Assembly: GCA_963765785.1 (NCBI GenBank)
Contig: CAVXXW010000002.1
Coordinates: forward strand, 29,916 to 93,915
From: AC-32 sp963765785
GTDB taxonomy: Bacteria > Actinomycetota > Thermoleophilia > Gaiellales > Gaiellaceae
Direction: 5' to 3'
Length of the DNA: 64,000 nt
A program made the translations under genes and the position numbers. Below are positions 45,109-52,883 of the stretch, in pieces. Numbering within the stretch: the first letter of the stretch is position 1; every line of letters starts with the position of its first letter. Under the pieces are notes generated by a model. It did no database searches, had not been told where the DNA came from, and was given only the letters and a program-made list of their open reading frames with translations.

Positions 45109-45906
45109 CTAGCGACGCCGCAGGAGCCCGGAGTCCTGCGTCAGGCGCTGCGAGATGATCACCGGGATCACGGTCAGCACCACCACGAAGAACACGACCG
45201 CGTTCACGACCGGGAGCTGCTGGCCGCGCTGGATCGTGTCGAGAATCCAGATCGGCAGGGTTGTCTGCGCGCCTGCCGTGAACGTGGTCACGATCACCTC
45301 GTCGAAGGAGAGCGCGAACGCGAGCAGGCCGCCGGCGACGAGCGCGGTCGAGAGCACCGGCCAGACCACGAACCGGAATGTCTGCCACCCGTCGGCGCCG
45401 AGGTCCATCGACGCCTCGATGATCGACGGTGACGTTCGCCGGAGCCGCGCGAGCACGTTGTTGTAGACCACGACCACGCAGAAGGTCGCGTGCCCGATCA
45501 CGATCGTCCAGATCGAGAAGCCGATCCCCGCGAACGTGTAGAAGGAGCTCAGGGCCATCCCGGTGATGATCCCGGGGAGCGCGATCGGCAGGAGCAGGAT
45601 GAACGAGATCGACTCGCGCCCGAAGAACCGGAAGCGGCTGATCGCGAACGAGGCCGCGGTGCCCAGGACGAGCGCGACGGCTGTCGAGATCAGGCCGATC
45701 TTGACCGAGAGCCAGAGCGCGGAACGGACCTCCTGGTCGTTCCACGCCTCACGGAACCAGTGGAGGGTCAGGTTCTGGATCGGCCAGGTCTGGAGCACCG
45801 AGCCGTTGAACGCGTACGCGAGGATGATCAGGATCGGGATCCAGAGGAAGGCGAGCACGAGCACGGTGGCGATTCCGAAGCCGAGGCGAGTGGCGCGCGT
45901 CTCCAT
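45109..45906 (-). CDS. ABC transporter permease, PotC-like (system 2)
   Basis: A 265-residue permease. The first helix is ATVLVLAFLWIPILIILAYA with a lead-in GFGI, then FNGSVLQTWPIQNLTLHWFR as in PotC-like proteins. The EAA loop reads IIEASMDLGADGWQTFRFVV. It begins one base after the PotB-like stop, and the dehydrogenase gene follows on the same strand. Sequence is clearly different from system 1, so the two transporters are not a recent duplication. Confidence 0.85.
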   Translation of the reverse strand: METRATRLGFGIATVLVLAFLWIPILIILAYAFNGSVLQTWPIQNLTLHWFREAWNDQEVRSALWLSVKIGLISTAVALVLGTAASFAISRFRFFGRESISFILLLPIALPGIITGMALSSFYTFAGIGFSIWTIVIGHATFCVVVVYNNVLARLRRTSPSIIEASMDLGADGWQTFRFVVWPVLSTALVAGGLLAFALSFDEVIVTTFTAGAQTTLPIWILDTIQRGQQLPVVNAVVFFVVVLTVIPVIISQRLTQDSGLLRRR

Positions 45907-45907
45907 G

Positions 45908-46819
45908 TCAGAGTGCCTCGAACGCGCCGAGGCGCTTTGCGACCAGCAGGTAGACCGCCATCACGATCACGGGGACGAGCGCGAATGCGGCCGCGAGGGG
46001 CACGTTGTTGCTGATGCCGACGTAGTTGTGGACGACGTTCCCGATGAACTGGGAGTTCGTGCCGCCGACGAGCGCGGGCGTGATGAAGTCGCCGAGGGTG
46101 AGCGAGAAGGTGAAGATCGAGCCGGCCACGATCCCCGGTAGGGCGAGCGGCAGGATCACGGACCTGAAGGTCCGCCAGGTCCGCCCGCCGAGATCCTGCG
46201 ACGCCTCGAGGTAGCTGTCCGGAATGCGCTCGAGCGCCGCGTAGACCGGCAGCACCATGAACGGCAGCCAGACGTACGAGAAGACGATCCACATCGCCTT
46301 GTTCGTATAGGCGAGGTTGGCGTCCGGCAGGCCGATCCCGTTCAGCGCCCAGTTGAGTGCGCCGTCCTTCGCGAGGATCGTGCGCCAGGCGTAGATGCGG
46401 ACGAGGTAGCTCGTCCAGAGCGGGAGGAGCACCAGCACGAACAGGACGGCGCGCTGGCGCGGGGGCGCGAGGCGCGCCATGTAGTACGCGAGCGGGAAGG
46501 CCAGCACCGCGTCGGCCACCGTGACGGCGGCGGCGATCCAGATCGTCCTGAAGGCGATCTGCCGGTAGACCGGTTCGTGGATCAGCGAGGAGAAGTTCGA
46601 GAGCGTCCAGGTGTGGACGACCTTGCCGGTGAAGGAGTCGACCTCCCAGAACGACGAGATGAAGAGCGCGACGAGCGAGCCCAGGTAGACGACCGCGAAC
46701 GCGACCACGGGCAGCGCGAGCAGCGCGACCACCTTCAGCCACGGCCGCCGCCAGAGCTCGGCCGAGAGCCGGAGCCGGGCGCTCCGAACGGGAGCGCCCG
46801 GCCGTGCCAGCTCAGACAT
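45908..46819 (-). CDS. ABC transporter permease, PotB-like (system 2)
   Basis: A 303-residue permease, ATG 46819. Helices include VVALLALPVVAFAVVYLGSL and VLFVLVLLPLWTSYLVRIYA, with WRTILAKDGALNWALNGIGL after it, the PotB pattern. The EAA loop is LEASQDLGGRTWRTFRSVIL. It starts three bases after the binding-protein stop and is followed one base later by the PotC-like gene, giving the order A-D-B-C as in system 1. Confidence 0.85.
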   Translation of the reverse strand: MSELARPGAPVRSARLRLSAELWRRPWLKVVALLALPVVAFAVVYLGSLVALFISSFWEVDSFTGKVVHTWTLSNFSSLIHEPVYRQIAFRTIWIAAAVTVADAVLAFPLAYYMARLAPPRQRAVLFVLVLLPLWTSYLVRIYAWRTILAKDGALNWALNGIGLPDANLAYTNKAMWIVFSYVWLPFMVLPVYAALERIPDSYLEASQDLGGRTWRTFRSVILPLALPGIVAGSIFTFSLTLGDFITPALVGGTNSQFIGNVVHNYVGISNNVPLAAAFALVPVIVMAVYLLVAKRLGAFEAL

Positions 46820-46822
46820 GGG

Positions 46823-48035
46823 CTACCCGGTTATCTCGGTCCACGCCTTCTGCCAGGCGTTGTAGTCCATGCAGTCGTTCTTGCCGTTGCCGCAGTCGGC
46901 GATCGGCGTCTTCCAGAACTTGATCGTGTTGTAGTAGCTCAGCGGCTCGTTCAGGTGGTACTTCGCGCACGAGCCGGCCTGGATCTTGTTCATGAACGGG
47001 CAGGCCTGCGGGTTGACCGGGGTCTCGCCGAAGATCAGCGCCTGCTGTGCCTGCACCTGCGGAGTGGTGACGTACTTCATCCACTTGTACGCGCAGTTCG
47101 GGTGTGGCGCCTTCTTGGCGAGCATCCACGTGTCCGCCCAGCCGGTCGCGCCGTCGGCCGGGATGACCTCCTTCACCGGCACGTTCTTCGACTGGAGCGC
47201 AAGCGTGTCGACGGGCCAGATCGCGGCCAGCGAGGCGTCGCCGTTCGCGAGCGCCGCGCGGCCGTCGGTGTCGTAGTTCCAGTAGAGCTTGACGAGCTTC
47301 TTCTGCTGCTTGAGCAGGTTGACGGTCGCGTCGAACTGCGTCTTGTTCAGCTCGTACGGATCGGTGATCCCGAGGCTCGGCTTCGAATGCTGCAGGTAGA
47401 AGGCCGCGTCCGCGATCTGGATCGGGTTGTTCGGGATCGTGATCTGGCCCTTGTACTTCGGGTCGTAGAGCGCGTTCCACGTCGTCGGGCCGGGCTTGAT
47501 CTTGTCCGTCCGGTAGAGGAGGACGTTCGGGCCCCACTGCACCGAGACGCCGTAGTGGACGCCGTCGACCGTGTTGTGCGCCGGCGACTGGAAGATCGGG
47601 ATGAAGTTCTTCCACTGCGGGACCAGGTTGACGTTTACGGGCTGGACGTCGCCGCCCTTGATCAGCCGCAGGCTGGCGTCGCCGGAGGCCGAGACGAGGT
47701 CCCACTGCCCGCCGCCGCCACCGCCGCCCGCCCGCATCAGAGCCACCATCTCGTTCGAGGAGCCGGCGTCCTTGCGCTGGATCACGCAGCCCGGTCTGCT
47801 GGGTGAACTTCTTCGCGAAGGCCGGGTCGGAGTAGTAGGGCCACTCGATCAGGTTGAGCTTGCCCTCGCCCTTCCCGATCGAGGTCGGCAGCCCGGAGGT
47901 GTTCCCTCCGTTCGTGGTGGTGCCGCCGCTGCTACTGCTGCTGCTCCCGCCGCAGCCCGCGGCGACGAGGGCCAGCGCTCCGACGAGGAGCGCGCTCGCG
48001 CCCCAGGCCAGGAAGCGCCTTCGGTGCTTCGTCAT
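46823..48035 (-). CDS. Polyamine-type binding lipoprotein (system 2), one frameshift
   Basis: ATG 48035 follows GGAAGGAGAACG. The N-terminal frame gives the signal peptide and lipobox ALVAAGCGGSSSSSSGG and KLNLIEWPYYSDPAFAKKFT. A one-base excess in a GGG run near 47795 must be removed to continue with GCVIQRKDAGSSNEMVALMR. A run of seven glycines, QWDLVSASGDASLRLIKGGD and WPVDTLALQSKNVPVKEVIP follow. The C-terminus is cysteine-rich (ACPFMNKIQAGSCAK, ADCGNGKNDCMDY). It is the receptor of the second transporter; ligand assumed to be a polyamine or similar cation. The shift is probably an assembly error, since its neighbours are intact. Confidence 0.75.
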
Positions 48036-49112
48036 CGTTCTCCTTCCATGTCCCCCGGGTTGTCGATCTCGAGCTGGTGTTCTGGGCGCCACTCGAGGAG
48101 GACCTGCCTGCCGCGGGCGTCCTGCGCCTCGGCCGACGAGGTCTCGAGGTTCTGCCGGACGACCTGGAGCTCTCCGCCGCGGTCGAGCTCGACGAAGAAG
48201 CGGGTCACCATCCCGGCGTAGACGACGTCGCGGATGCGGCCGGGCTCGGCGTGCATGCCGGGCGCCGGCGTCGAGCCCGCGTCGTTCAGGTGGATCTTCT
48301 CGGGGCGGACCGCGTAGCGCTTGCCGTCGCGGTCGAGCTCGTTCGAGACTCCGACGAAGTTGGCGACGAAGGCGCTCTCCGGCCGCTCGTAGACCTCGGC
48401 CGGCGCCCCGAGCTGCTCGATCCGGCCGTGGTTGAAGACGGCGAGGCGGTCGCTCATCGTGAGCGCCTCGTCCTGGTCGTGGGTGACGTAGACGAAGGTG
48501 ATGCCGAGGTCCTGCTGCAGGCTCTTGAGGAAGAGCTGCATCTCCTGGCGCAGCTTCAGGTCGAGCGCGCCGAGCGGCTCATCGAGCAGGAGCACCTCGG
48601 GCCGGTTGACGAGCGCGCGCGCGAGCGCGACGCGCTGCCGCTGCCCGCCGGAGAGTTGCACGGGCTTGCGCCCGCCGAGGCCGGGCAGGCGCATGCGTTC
48701 GAGCACGCTCTCGACCCGCGCCTGGCGCTCGCGCCGCGAGACACCCTTCACGCGCAGGCCGTAGGCGACGTTGTCGGCGACCGTCATGTGCGGGAAGAGC
48801 GCATAGTCCTGGAAGACGGTGTTCACGTCGCGCGCGTAGGGCGGGACGTCCGAGACGTTCGCGGCCGCCGAGCTCGATCCGCCCGGCGTCGGGCCGCTCG
48901 AAGCCGGCGATCAGGCGCAGCGTCGTCGTCTTGCCGGAGCCCGACGGGCCGAGCAGCGTGAAGAACTCGCCGACCGCGATTTCCAGGTCGACGCCGTCGA
49001 CTGCTACGACGTCGCCATACGCCTTGCGGACGCCCTCGAGCCTGACGGCGGGGTCGTTGCCCGTCCGCCTCTCGTCGTCCGCCTGCCGCTCAGTTCGCTC
49101 CTGCAGTGACAC
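48032..49112 (-). CDS. ABC transporter ATPase, PotA-like (system 2), one frameshift
   Basis: From GTG 49112 the first frame gives VRLEGVRKAYGDVVAVDGVD and Walker A LLGPSGSGKTTTLRLIAGF. A one-base insertion near 48867 (in GGCCGCGAACG) shifts the frame. After correction it reads ANVSDVPPYARDVNTVFQDY, then LSGGQRQRVALARALVNRPE, VLLLDEPLGALDLKL, VTHDQDEALTMSDRL and a TOBE-like end. It energises the second importer. The stop overlaps the binding-protein start (ATGA at 48032-48035). Confidence 0.75.
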
Positions 49113-49124
49113 CGGCTCCGCCGA

Positions 49125-49286
49125 TTATCGCCTCTCCGGCACGACAGCAGGCGTCGGGCACGACTCCGGCTCGCCTTCGCAGCAGCCGAGCTTGAACGCG
49201 CAGCGCGGGCATTGCCACGTCTGGTGCCGCCACTCCATCGGCGCGCCGCAGCGCAGACAGGCCTCGATGTCGCGCTTCCCGTCCAA
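49125..49286 (-). CDS. Small zinc-ribbon protein
   Basis: A 53-codon ORF from TTG 49286 to TAA 49125. It encodes CLRCGAPMEWRHQTWQCPRC, two CxxC knuckles spaced as in zinc ribbons, followed by KLGCCEGEPESC. The frame is open a little further upstream, so the start may be earlier. Neighbours on the same strand are the system 2 ATPase (13 bases downstream) and a small membrane protein (30 bases upstream). The role is unknown. Confidence 0.55.
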   Translation of the reverse strand: MDGKRDIEACLRCGAPMEWRHQTWQCPRCAFKLGCCEGEPESCPTPAVVPERR

Positions 49287-49316
49287 GGGGCGCGACTCTA
49301 GTCGGCGCGCCTGACG

Positions 49317-49499
49317 CTACTCGGCGCCGACGGCCTGCGCCTGATCGGCCAGGTCCTGGCTCAGATCTGTCTTCGTGGCGCGGTCGCGGCGCAGCCCGGC
49401 GAGGCGCTTGACGAGCGCGTCGCGCCGGGTCTTGCCGTTCTCGGGATCGAAGAAGTAGGCGAGTGCGGCTCCGATCAGGAGCAGCCGCAGGCGCCTCAT
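49317..49499 (-). CDS. Small 60-residue protein with one hydrophobic helix
   Basis: ATG 49499 overlaps the stop of the upstream gene (ATGA). The protein begins MRRLRLLLIGAALAYFFDPE and continues NGKTRRDALVKRL. This helix plus FDPENGKTRR pattern is frequent in short actinobacterial membrane-anchored proteins, often called YtxH-like. No function is known. Confidence 0.55.
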   Translation of the reverse strand: MRRLRLLLIGAALAYFFDPENGKTRRDALVKRLAGLRRDRATKTDLSQDLADQAQAVGAE

Positions 49500-49789
49500 C
49501 AGTCGCCCCAGTCGAAGTCGCGCGAGCGGCTCCAGAGGCCCTCGGTCTCGGCCTCGGACTCGTCCGTCGGCCAAGCGAGGGACGGTCGCTCGGCGGTGAT
49601 GCCGGTTTCCTCGCCGTCCATCGTCTCCTCGATCCGCGCCTGCTCCTCGGTCTTGAAGAGCGGGTGGTTCTCGAAGGGGTCCTCGGTCTTGTAGCGGTCG
49701 AGTGGCAATTCCTGCTCGAGCCCGGAGTTGCGCTGCTTCAGCTCGAGATGGTCCTGAATCACTTGTGCAAACAGCGAAGAAGTCTCCAC
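49499..49789 (-). CDS. Acidic hypothetical protein
   Basis: A 96-residue acidic soluble protein. GTG 49789 is preceded by CACGGGAGGAGCATC, a good RBS. It reads VIQDHLELKQRNSGLEQELP, then DRYKTEDPFENHPLFKTEEQ and a Glu/Ser-rich tail ending WGD. The N-terminal helix and the DHLELKxRN motif recur in actinobacterial hypothetical proteins, often next to small membrane proteins as here. It is translationally coupled to the 60-residue protein. Confidence 0.55.
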   Translation of the reverse strand: METSSLFAQVIQDHLELKQRNSGLEQELPLDRYKTEDPFENHPLFKTEEQARIEETMDGEETGITAERPSLAWPTDESEAETEGLWSRSRDFDWGD

Positions 49790-49872
49790 CGGCGATGCTC
49801 CTCCCGTGGGTCGGTCGTGGGCAGGCGGACGATTGTAACGCCTGCGTCAGAAACCGCCAGCTTGGAGGAGTT

Positions 49873-51630
49873 TTAAGCGCGGGCGCGCGGGCGGGCGGTG
49901 ACGACGCGGTTCTTGCCGCTCCGCTTCGCCTCGTAGAGCGCGCCGTCGGCGGCGGCCACGATCCCGTCCCCGGTCGCGGCCTCAGGGAAGGCAGCGACGC
50001 CGAGGCTGACGGTGACGTGGATTCTGGTTCCGTCGGGCGCAAGGATCGTGCGCTCCTGCAGCGCCACGCGCGTGCGCTCGGCGAGGCGGGCGGCGCCGTC
50101 GAGGTCGGTGCCGGGCAGGACGATTGCGAACTCCTCGCCGCCCCAGCGGGCCGGGACGTCGATCTCGCGGACCGACTCGCGCAGCGTCTCGGCGAACTCG
50201 ACGAGCACGCCGTCGCCGACGGGGTGCCCGAAGCGGTCGTTGATCGACTTGAAGCTGTCGAGGTCGGCGAGCACGAAGGCGACCGACCCGCCGAAGCGCT
50301 CCGCCCGCATCAGCTCGCCGGCGAGCGCCTCCTCGCTCTGGCGGCGGTTGGCGAGGCCCGTGAGCATGTCGACGAGGGCCTGCCGCGCGACGATCCGGTG
50401 CAGGCGGGCGTTCTCGAGCGCGATCGCCGCGTGCGCGACGAGCGTCGCGGCCGTCCGGCGCTGCTCGACCGTGAAGCCGCGGCCGGAGAGCGTGAGCGTG
50501 CCGAAGCTCTGGCGGCCGGCGGTCAGCGGCAGCTCGAAGGTCTCGCCGCGCTCGGAGAGCGTGCCGGACTGGACGACCTCGCCGCCGAGGCCGACGACGA
50601 GCCCGCCGGTCGCGCCGGTCGTCTCGACCACGGTCTCGACGATCACCCGCAGGAGCTGGTCGACGTCGTGCGTCGCCGCGAGCGCCTCGCCGAATCGGAC
50701 CGTCGCCTCGCGCTGACGCGCGCGCTCCGCGTCGAGCTCCTCCATCCGGGCCTCGAGCTGGTCGGCCATCTCGTTGAAGGCGAGCCCCAAGCGTCCGAAC
50801 TCGTCCTGGCCGTCGGCCTCGACGCGCTGGTCGAGGCTACCGCGCGCGATCGCGTTGGCGGCGTTCGCAAGCCGACCGAGCGAGGCGACGATCGAGCGGC
50901 CGACCGCGTAGGCGACAACCGCGACGAGCGCGAGCGAGAGCAGGAGGCCGAGCAGCAGCCGCCGGTCGGCGCGTGCAACCGCGTCGTCGATCGAGTCCTG
51001 CGGGGCGAGCAGCGCGAGCGCCGGCGTGTCGCTCCCCTGCTGCGAGCTCACCAACGTCCGGTAGCGGGTGCCGTTCAGCGCGAGAGTCGTCGCGTGCCCG
51101 GGTCCGGTCAGGCGCGCTCCGCGTAGCGACGCGGGCCCGGCGGCGATGCGGCCGCCGTGCAGGACGACCAGCTGGTCGTCGGAGTCGATGCCCGACTGGT
51201 CACGCAGCCGCGCGACCGCGGCCGGCGTCAGCGGCACGCCCGAGACGAGCGTCCCGACGGTCCTGCCGCCGTTCCGGATCTGATAACCCGAGCCGGGCGC
51301 GATCATCTGCGGCGGCCCGATGCTGTACGACGGCGTCTCGAGCCTGACCCCGCGCGCGCCCGCAACGAGTCGTCGCAGCTTGGCCCGGTCGCTGCTGAGG
51401 AGCGCCCGCTGGAGCTCGCGGTTTCCGGCGAGGTCGCGTGCGCGCCGTGCGGCTCCCCCGAGCTCGCCCTTGTAGGTTGCGGAGAGCGCCCGCAGGCCCG
51501 CTTCCAGGCGCACGTCGACGCGCCGCGTCTCGCTGCTCCGCATAACCTCGTGCAGCGCCCAGCCGGCCGCGCCGAGAGGGAGAAGCGAGACAAGCAGGAA
51601 ATATGCGACTAGTTTGAGCTTGAAGCTCAT
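49873..51630 (-). CDS. Membrane HAMP-GAF-GGDEF diguanylate cyclase
   Basis: A 585-residue signalling protein starting ATG 51630. The first membrane helix is LKLVAYFLLVSLLPLGAAGW, then a periplasmic sensor of about 210 residues. A second helix (LLLGLLLSLALVAVVAYAVG) leads to a HAMP linker (ANAIARGSLDQRVEADGQDE), a GAF-like domain and the GGDEF domain. That has DMLTGLANRR, DLDSFKSINDRFGHPVGDGV and RWGGEEFAIVLPG (GGEEF about residue 497), an intact active-site motif for c-di-GMP synthesis. It is divergent from the proline-rich secreted gene across 73 bases. Confidence 0.88.
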   Translation of the reverse strand: MSFKLKLVAYFLLVSLLPLGAAGWALHEVMRSSETRRVDVRLEAGLRALSATYKGELGGAARRARDLAGNRELQRALLSSDRAKLRRLVAGARGVRLETPSYSIGPPQMIAPGSGYQIRNGGRTVGTLVSGVPLTPAAVARLRDQSGIDSDDQLVVLHGGRIAAGPASLRGARLTGPGHATTLALNGTRYRTLVSSQQGSDTPALALLAPQDSIDDAVARADRRLLLGLLLSLALVAVVAYAVGRSIVASLGRLANAANAIARGSLDQRVEADGQDEFGRLGLAFNEMADQLEARMEELDAERARQREATVRFGEALAATHDVDQLLRVIVETVVETTGATGGLVVGLGGEVVQSGTLSERGETFELPLTAGRQSFGTLTLSGRGFTVEQRRTAATLVAHAAIALENARLHRIVARQALVDMLTGLANRRQSEEALAGELMRAERFGGSVAFVLADLDSFKSINDRFGHPVGDGVLVEFAETLRESVREIDVPARWGGEEFAIVLPGTDLDGAARLAERTRVALQERTILAPDGTRIHVTVSLGVAAFPEAATGDGIVAAADGALYEAKRSGKNRVVTARPRARA

Positions 51631-51703
51631 GGCTTGAAATTTAGGTTGCCGACTAGTGGCGCCGATACCATGAGTCAGTGCATCGGCAGGAAGAAGGGAG
51701 CTC

Positions 51704-52684
51704 GTGAGACGGGGTCTCGCAATCATCGCAACAGCAGCAGTCGCTGGGACTGCGCTGGCTGCAGCCGTGACCCTGCCTGCAATCGTCACGCTGGGGCCGA
51801 ACACGCCTCCGGAGTCGCTGCCGATCCCGGTCGGCAAGCCGAGCAACGTCGTCGTCCATGCGGCACCGCTACCGCCGCCCAAGGCTCCCGCCCGGCACGG
51901 CCGGAAGAACACGCGCACGCCCTCGACCCCGGCCGTCGTCTTCTCGCCGGCCGTCTCGACGGTCGCGTCGCTGCGCGGCGCCGTCCCTAGCTCGACCCCC
52001 GCGAAGCCGTCGAGCGGCGGCGGCTCAACTCCGCCTGCCGCGCCGCCTCCTCCGCCTCCGCCTCCGCCACCACCACCCCCGCCCGTCGCGCCGCCGCCTC
52101 CTCCGCCTCCGCCACCACCACCCCCGCCTCCTCCGCCCCCGCCTCCGCCTCCTCCACCGCCGCCTCCGGTGCCGGGGACGAAGCCGCCGCCGCCGCCTCC
52201 TCCGTACGAGCGCGTCAACAGCGGCGACGAGAAGAGCAACAACGGTCACCACTACGGCTGGACGCGTGGCCGCGGCAACGGCGGCGACCCCGGCAAGGGC
52301 CTCGGCGGCGACCAGGGCAAAGGCGACCCCGGCCACGACAAGAGTCACAGCAGCGACGGCGGCGGCGGCAGCAGCAGCAGCGGAAAGGACCACGGCAAGG
52401 GCGGCAGCGACCGCGGGAGCAGCGCCAACCAGAACCCGGGCACGAGCACCGGCAGCGGCGGCGACCAGAGCAGCCAGGGCCACGGCCACGGCGACCACGG
52501 GCACGGCCGCAGCGGCGACCACGGCCAGAGTGGCGGCGGCCAGGGCACCGGCAGCAGCCAGGGCAGCAGCGGCGGCCAGGGCAGCAGCGGCGGCCAGGGC
52601 GGCAGCGGTAGCCAAGGGAACGGCGGCAGCCAAGGGAACGGCGGCGGCCAGGGCGGCGGCGGTGGCCGCGGCTCTAAGCGCTAG
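51704..52684 (+). CDS. Secreted proline-rich/glycine-rich low-complexity protein
   Basis: GTG 51704 follows GGAAGAAGGGAGCTC. The signal peptide is RGLAIIATAAVAGTALAAAV. Residues about 115-165 are a near-unbroken proline tract with a few alanine or valine breaks, then PYERVNSGDEKSNNGHHYGW. The last 140 residues are Gly/Ser/Gln/His repeats (GSSQGSSGGQGSSGGQGGSG). It resembles a polyproline stalk with a flexible hydrophilic head. No anchor or catalytic motif is seen. Being divergent from a diguanylate cyclase, it may be part of a c-di-GMP-linked surface response, by inference only. Confidence 0.65.
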   Translation: MRRGLAIIATAAVAGTALAAAVTLPAIVTLGPNTPPESLPIPVGKPSNVVVHAAPLPPPKAPARHGRKNTRTPSTPAVVFSPAVSTVASLRGAVPSSTPAKPSSGGGSTPPAAPPPPPPPPPPPPPPVAPPPPPPPPPPPPPPPPPPPPPPPPPPVPGTKPPPPPPPYERVNSGDEKSNNGHHYGWTRGRGNGGDPGKGLGGDQGKGDPGHDKSHSSDGGGGSSSSGKDHGKGGSDRGSSANQNPGTSTGSGGDQSSQGHGHGDHGHGRSGDHGQSGGGQGTGSSQGSSGGQGSSGGQGGSGSQGNGGSQGNGGGQGGGGGRGSKR

Positions 52685-52693
52685 TCTGCCGCG

Positions 52694-52879
52694 ATGCCTC
52701 GCCTGACGAACTTCCGCCGGACCGGCACGATCGGGCTCGCGCTGACCGCGTGGGACATCTGGCGACGGATCCCGAAACAGCACCGACGCGCGATCGTGCG
52801 CCAGGCCCGCGTGCACGGGCCGAGGGTCGCGGCCAAGCTGATGGAACAGCAGCGCCGGCGGCGGTCTCCGCGGCGCTGA
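52694..52879 (+). CDS. Small basic protein of 61 residues
   Basis: ATG 52694, nine bases after the preceding stop. It reads MPRLTNFRRTGTIGLALTAW, then DIWRRIPKQHRRAIVRQARV and ends KLMEQQRRRRSPRR. It is strongly basic with an amphipathic middle, and could bind nucleic acid or membrane. Similar short basic proteins (DIWRRLPxxxRR pattern) are seen in related actinobacteria; the function is unknown. It ends four bases before the end of sucA on the other strand. Confidence 0.5.
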   Translation: MPRLTNFRRTGTIGLALTAWDIWRRIPKQHRRAIVRQARVHGPRVAAKLMEQQRRRRSPRR

Positions 52880-52883
52880 TCGA

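Noticed and set aside
52036..52200. CCN/CCG-rich tract as a structural DNA element
   Set aside because: It is explained by the polyproline tract of the encoded protein, which keeps one reading frame throughout.
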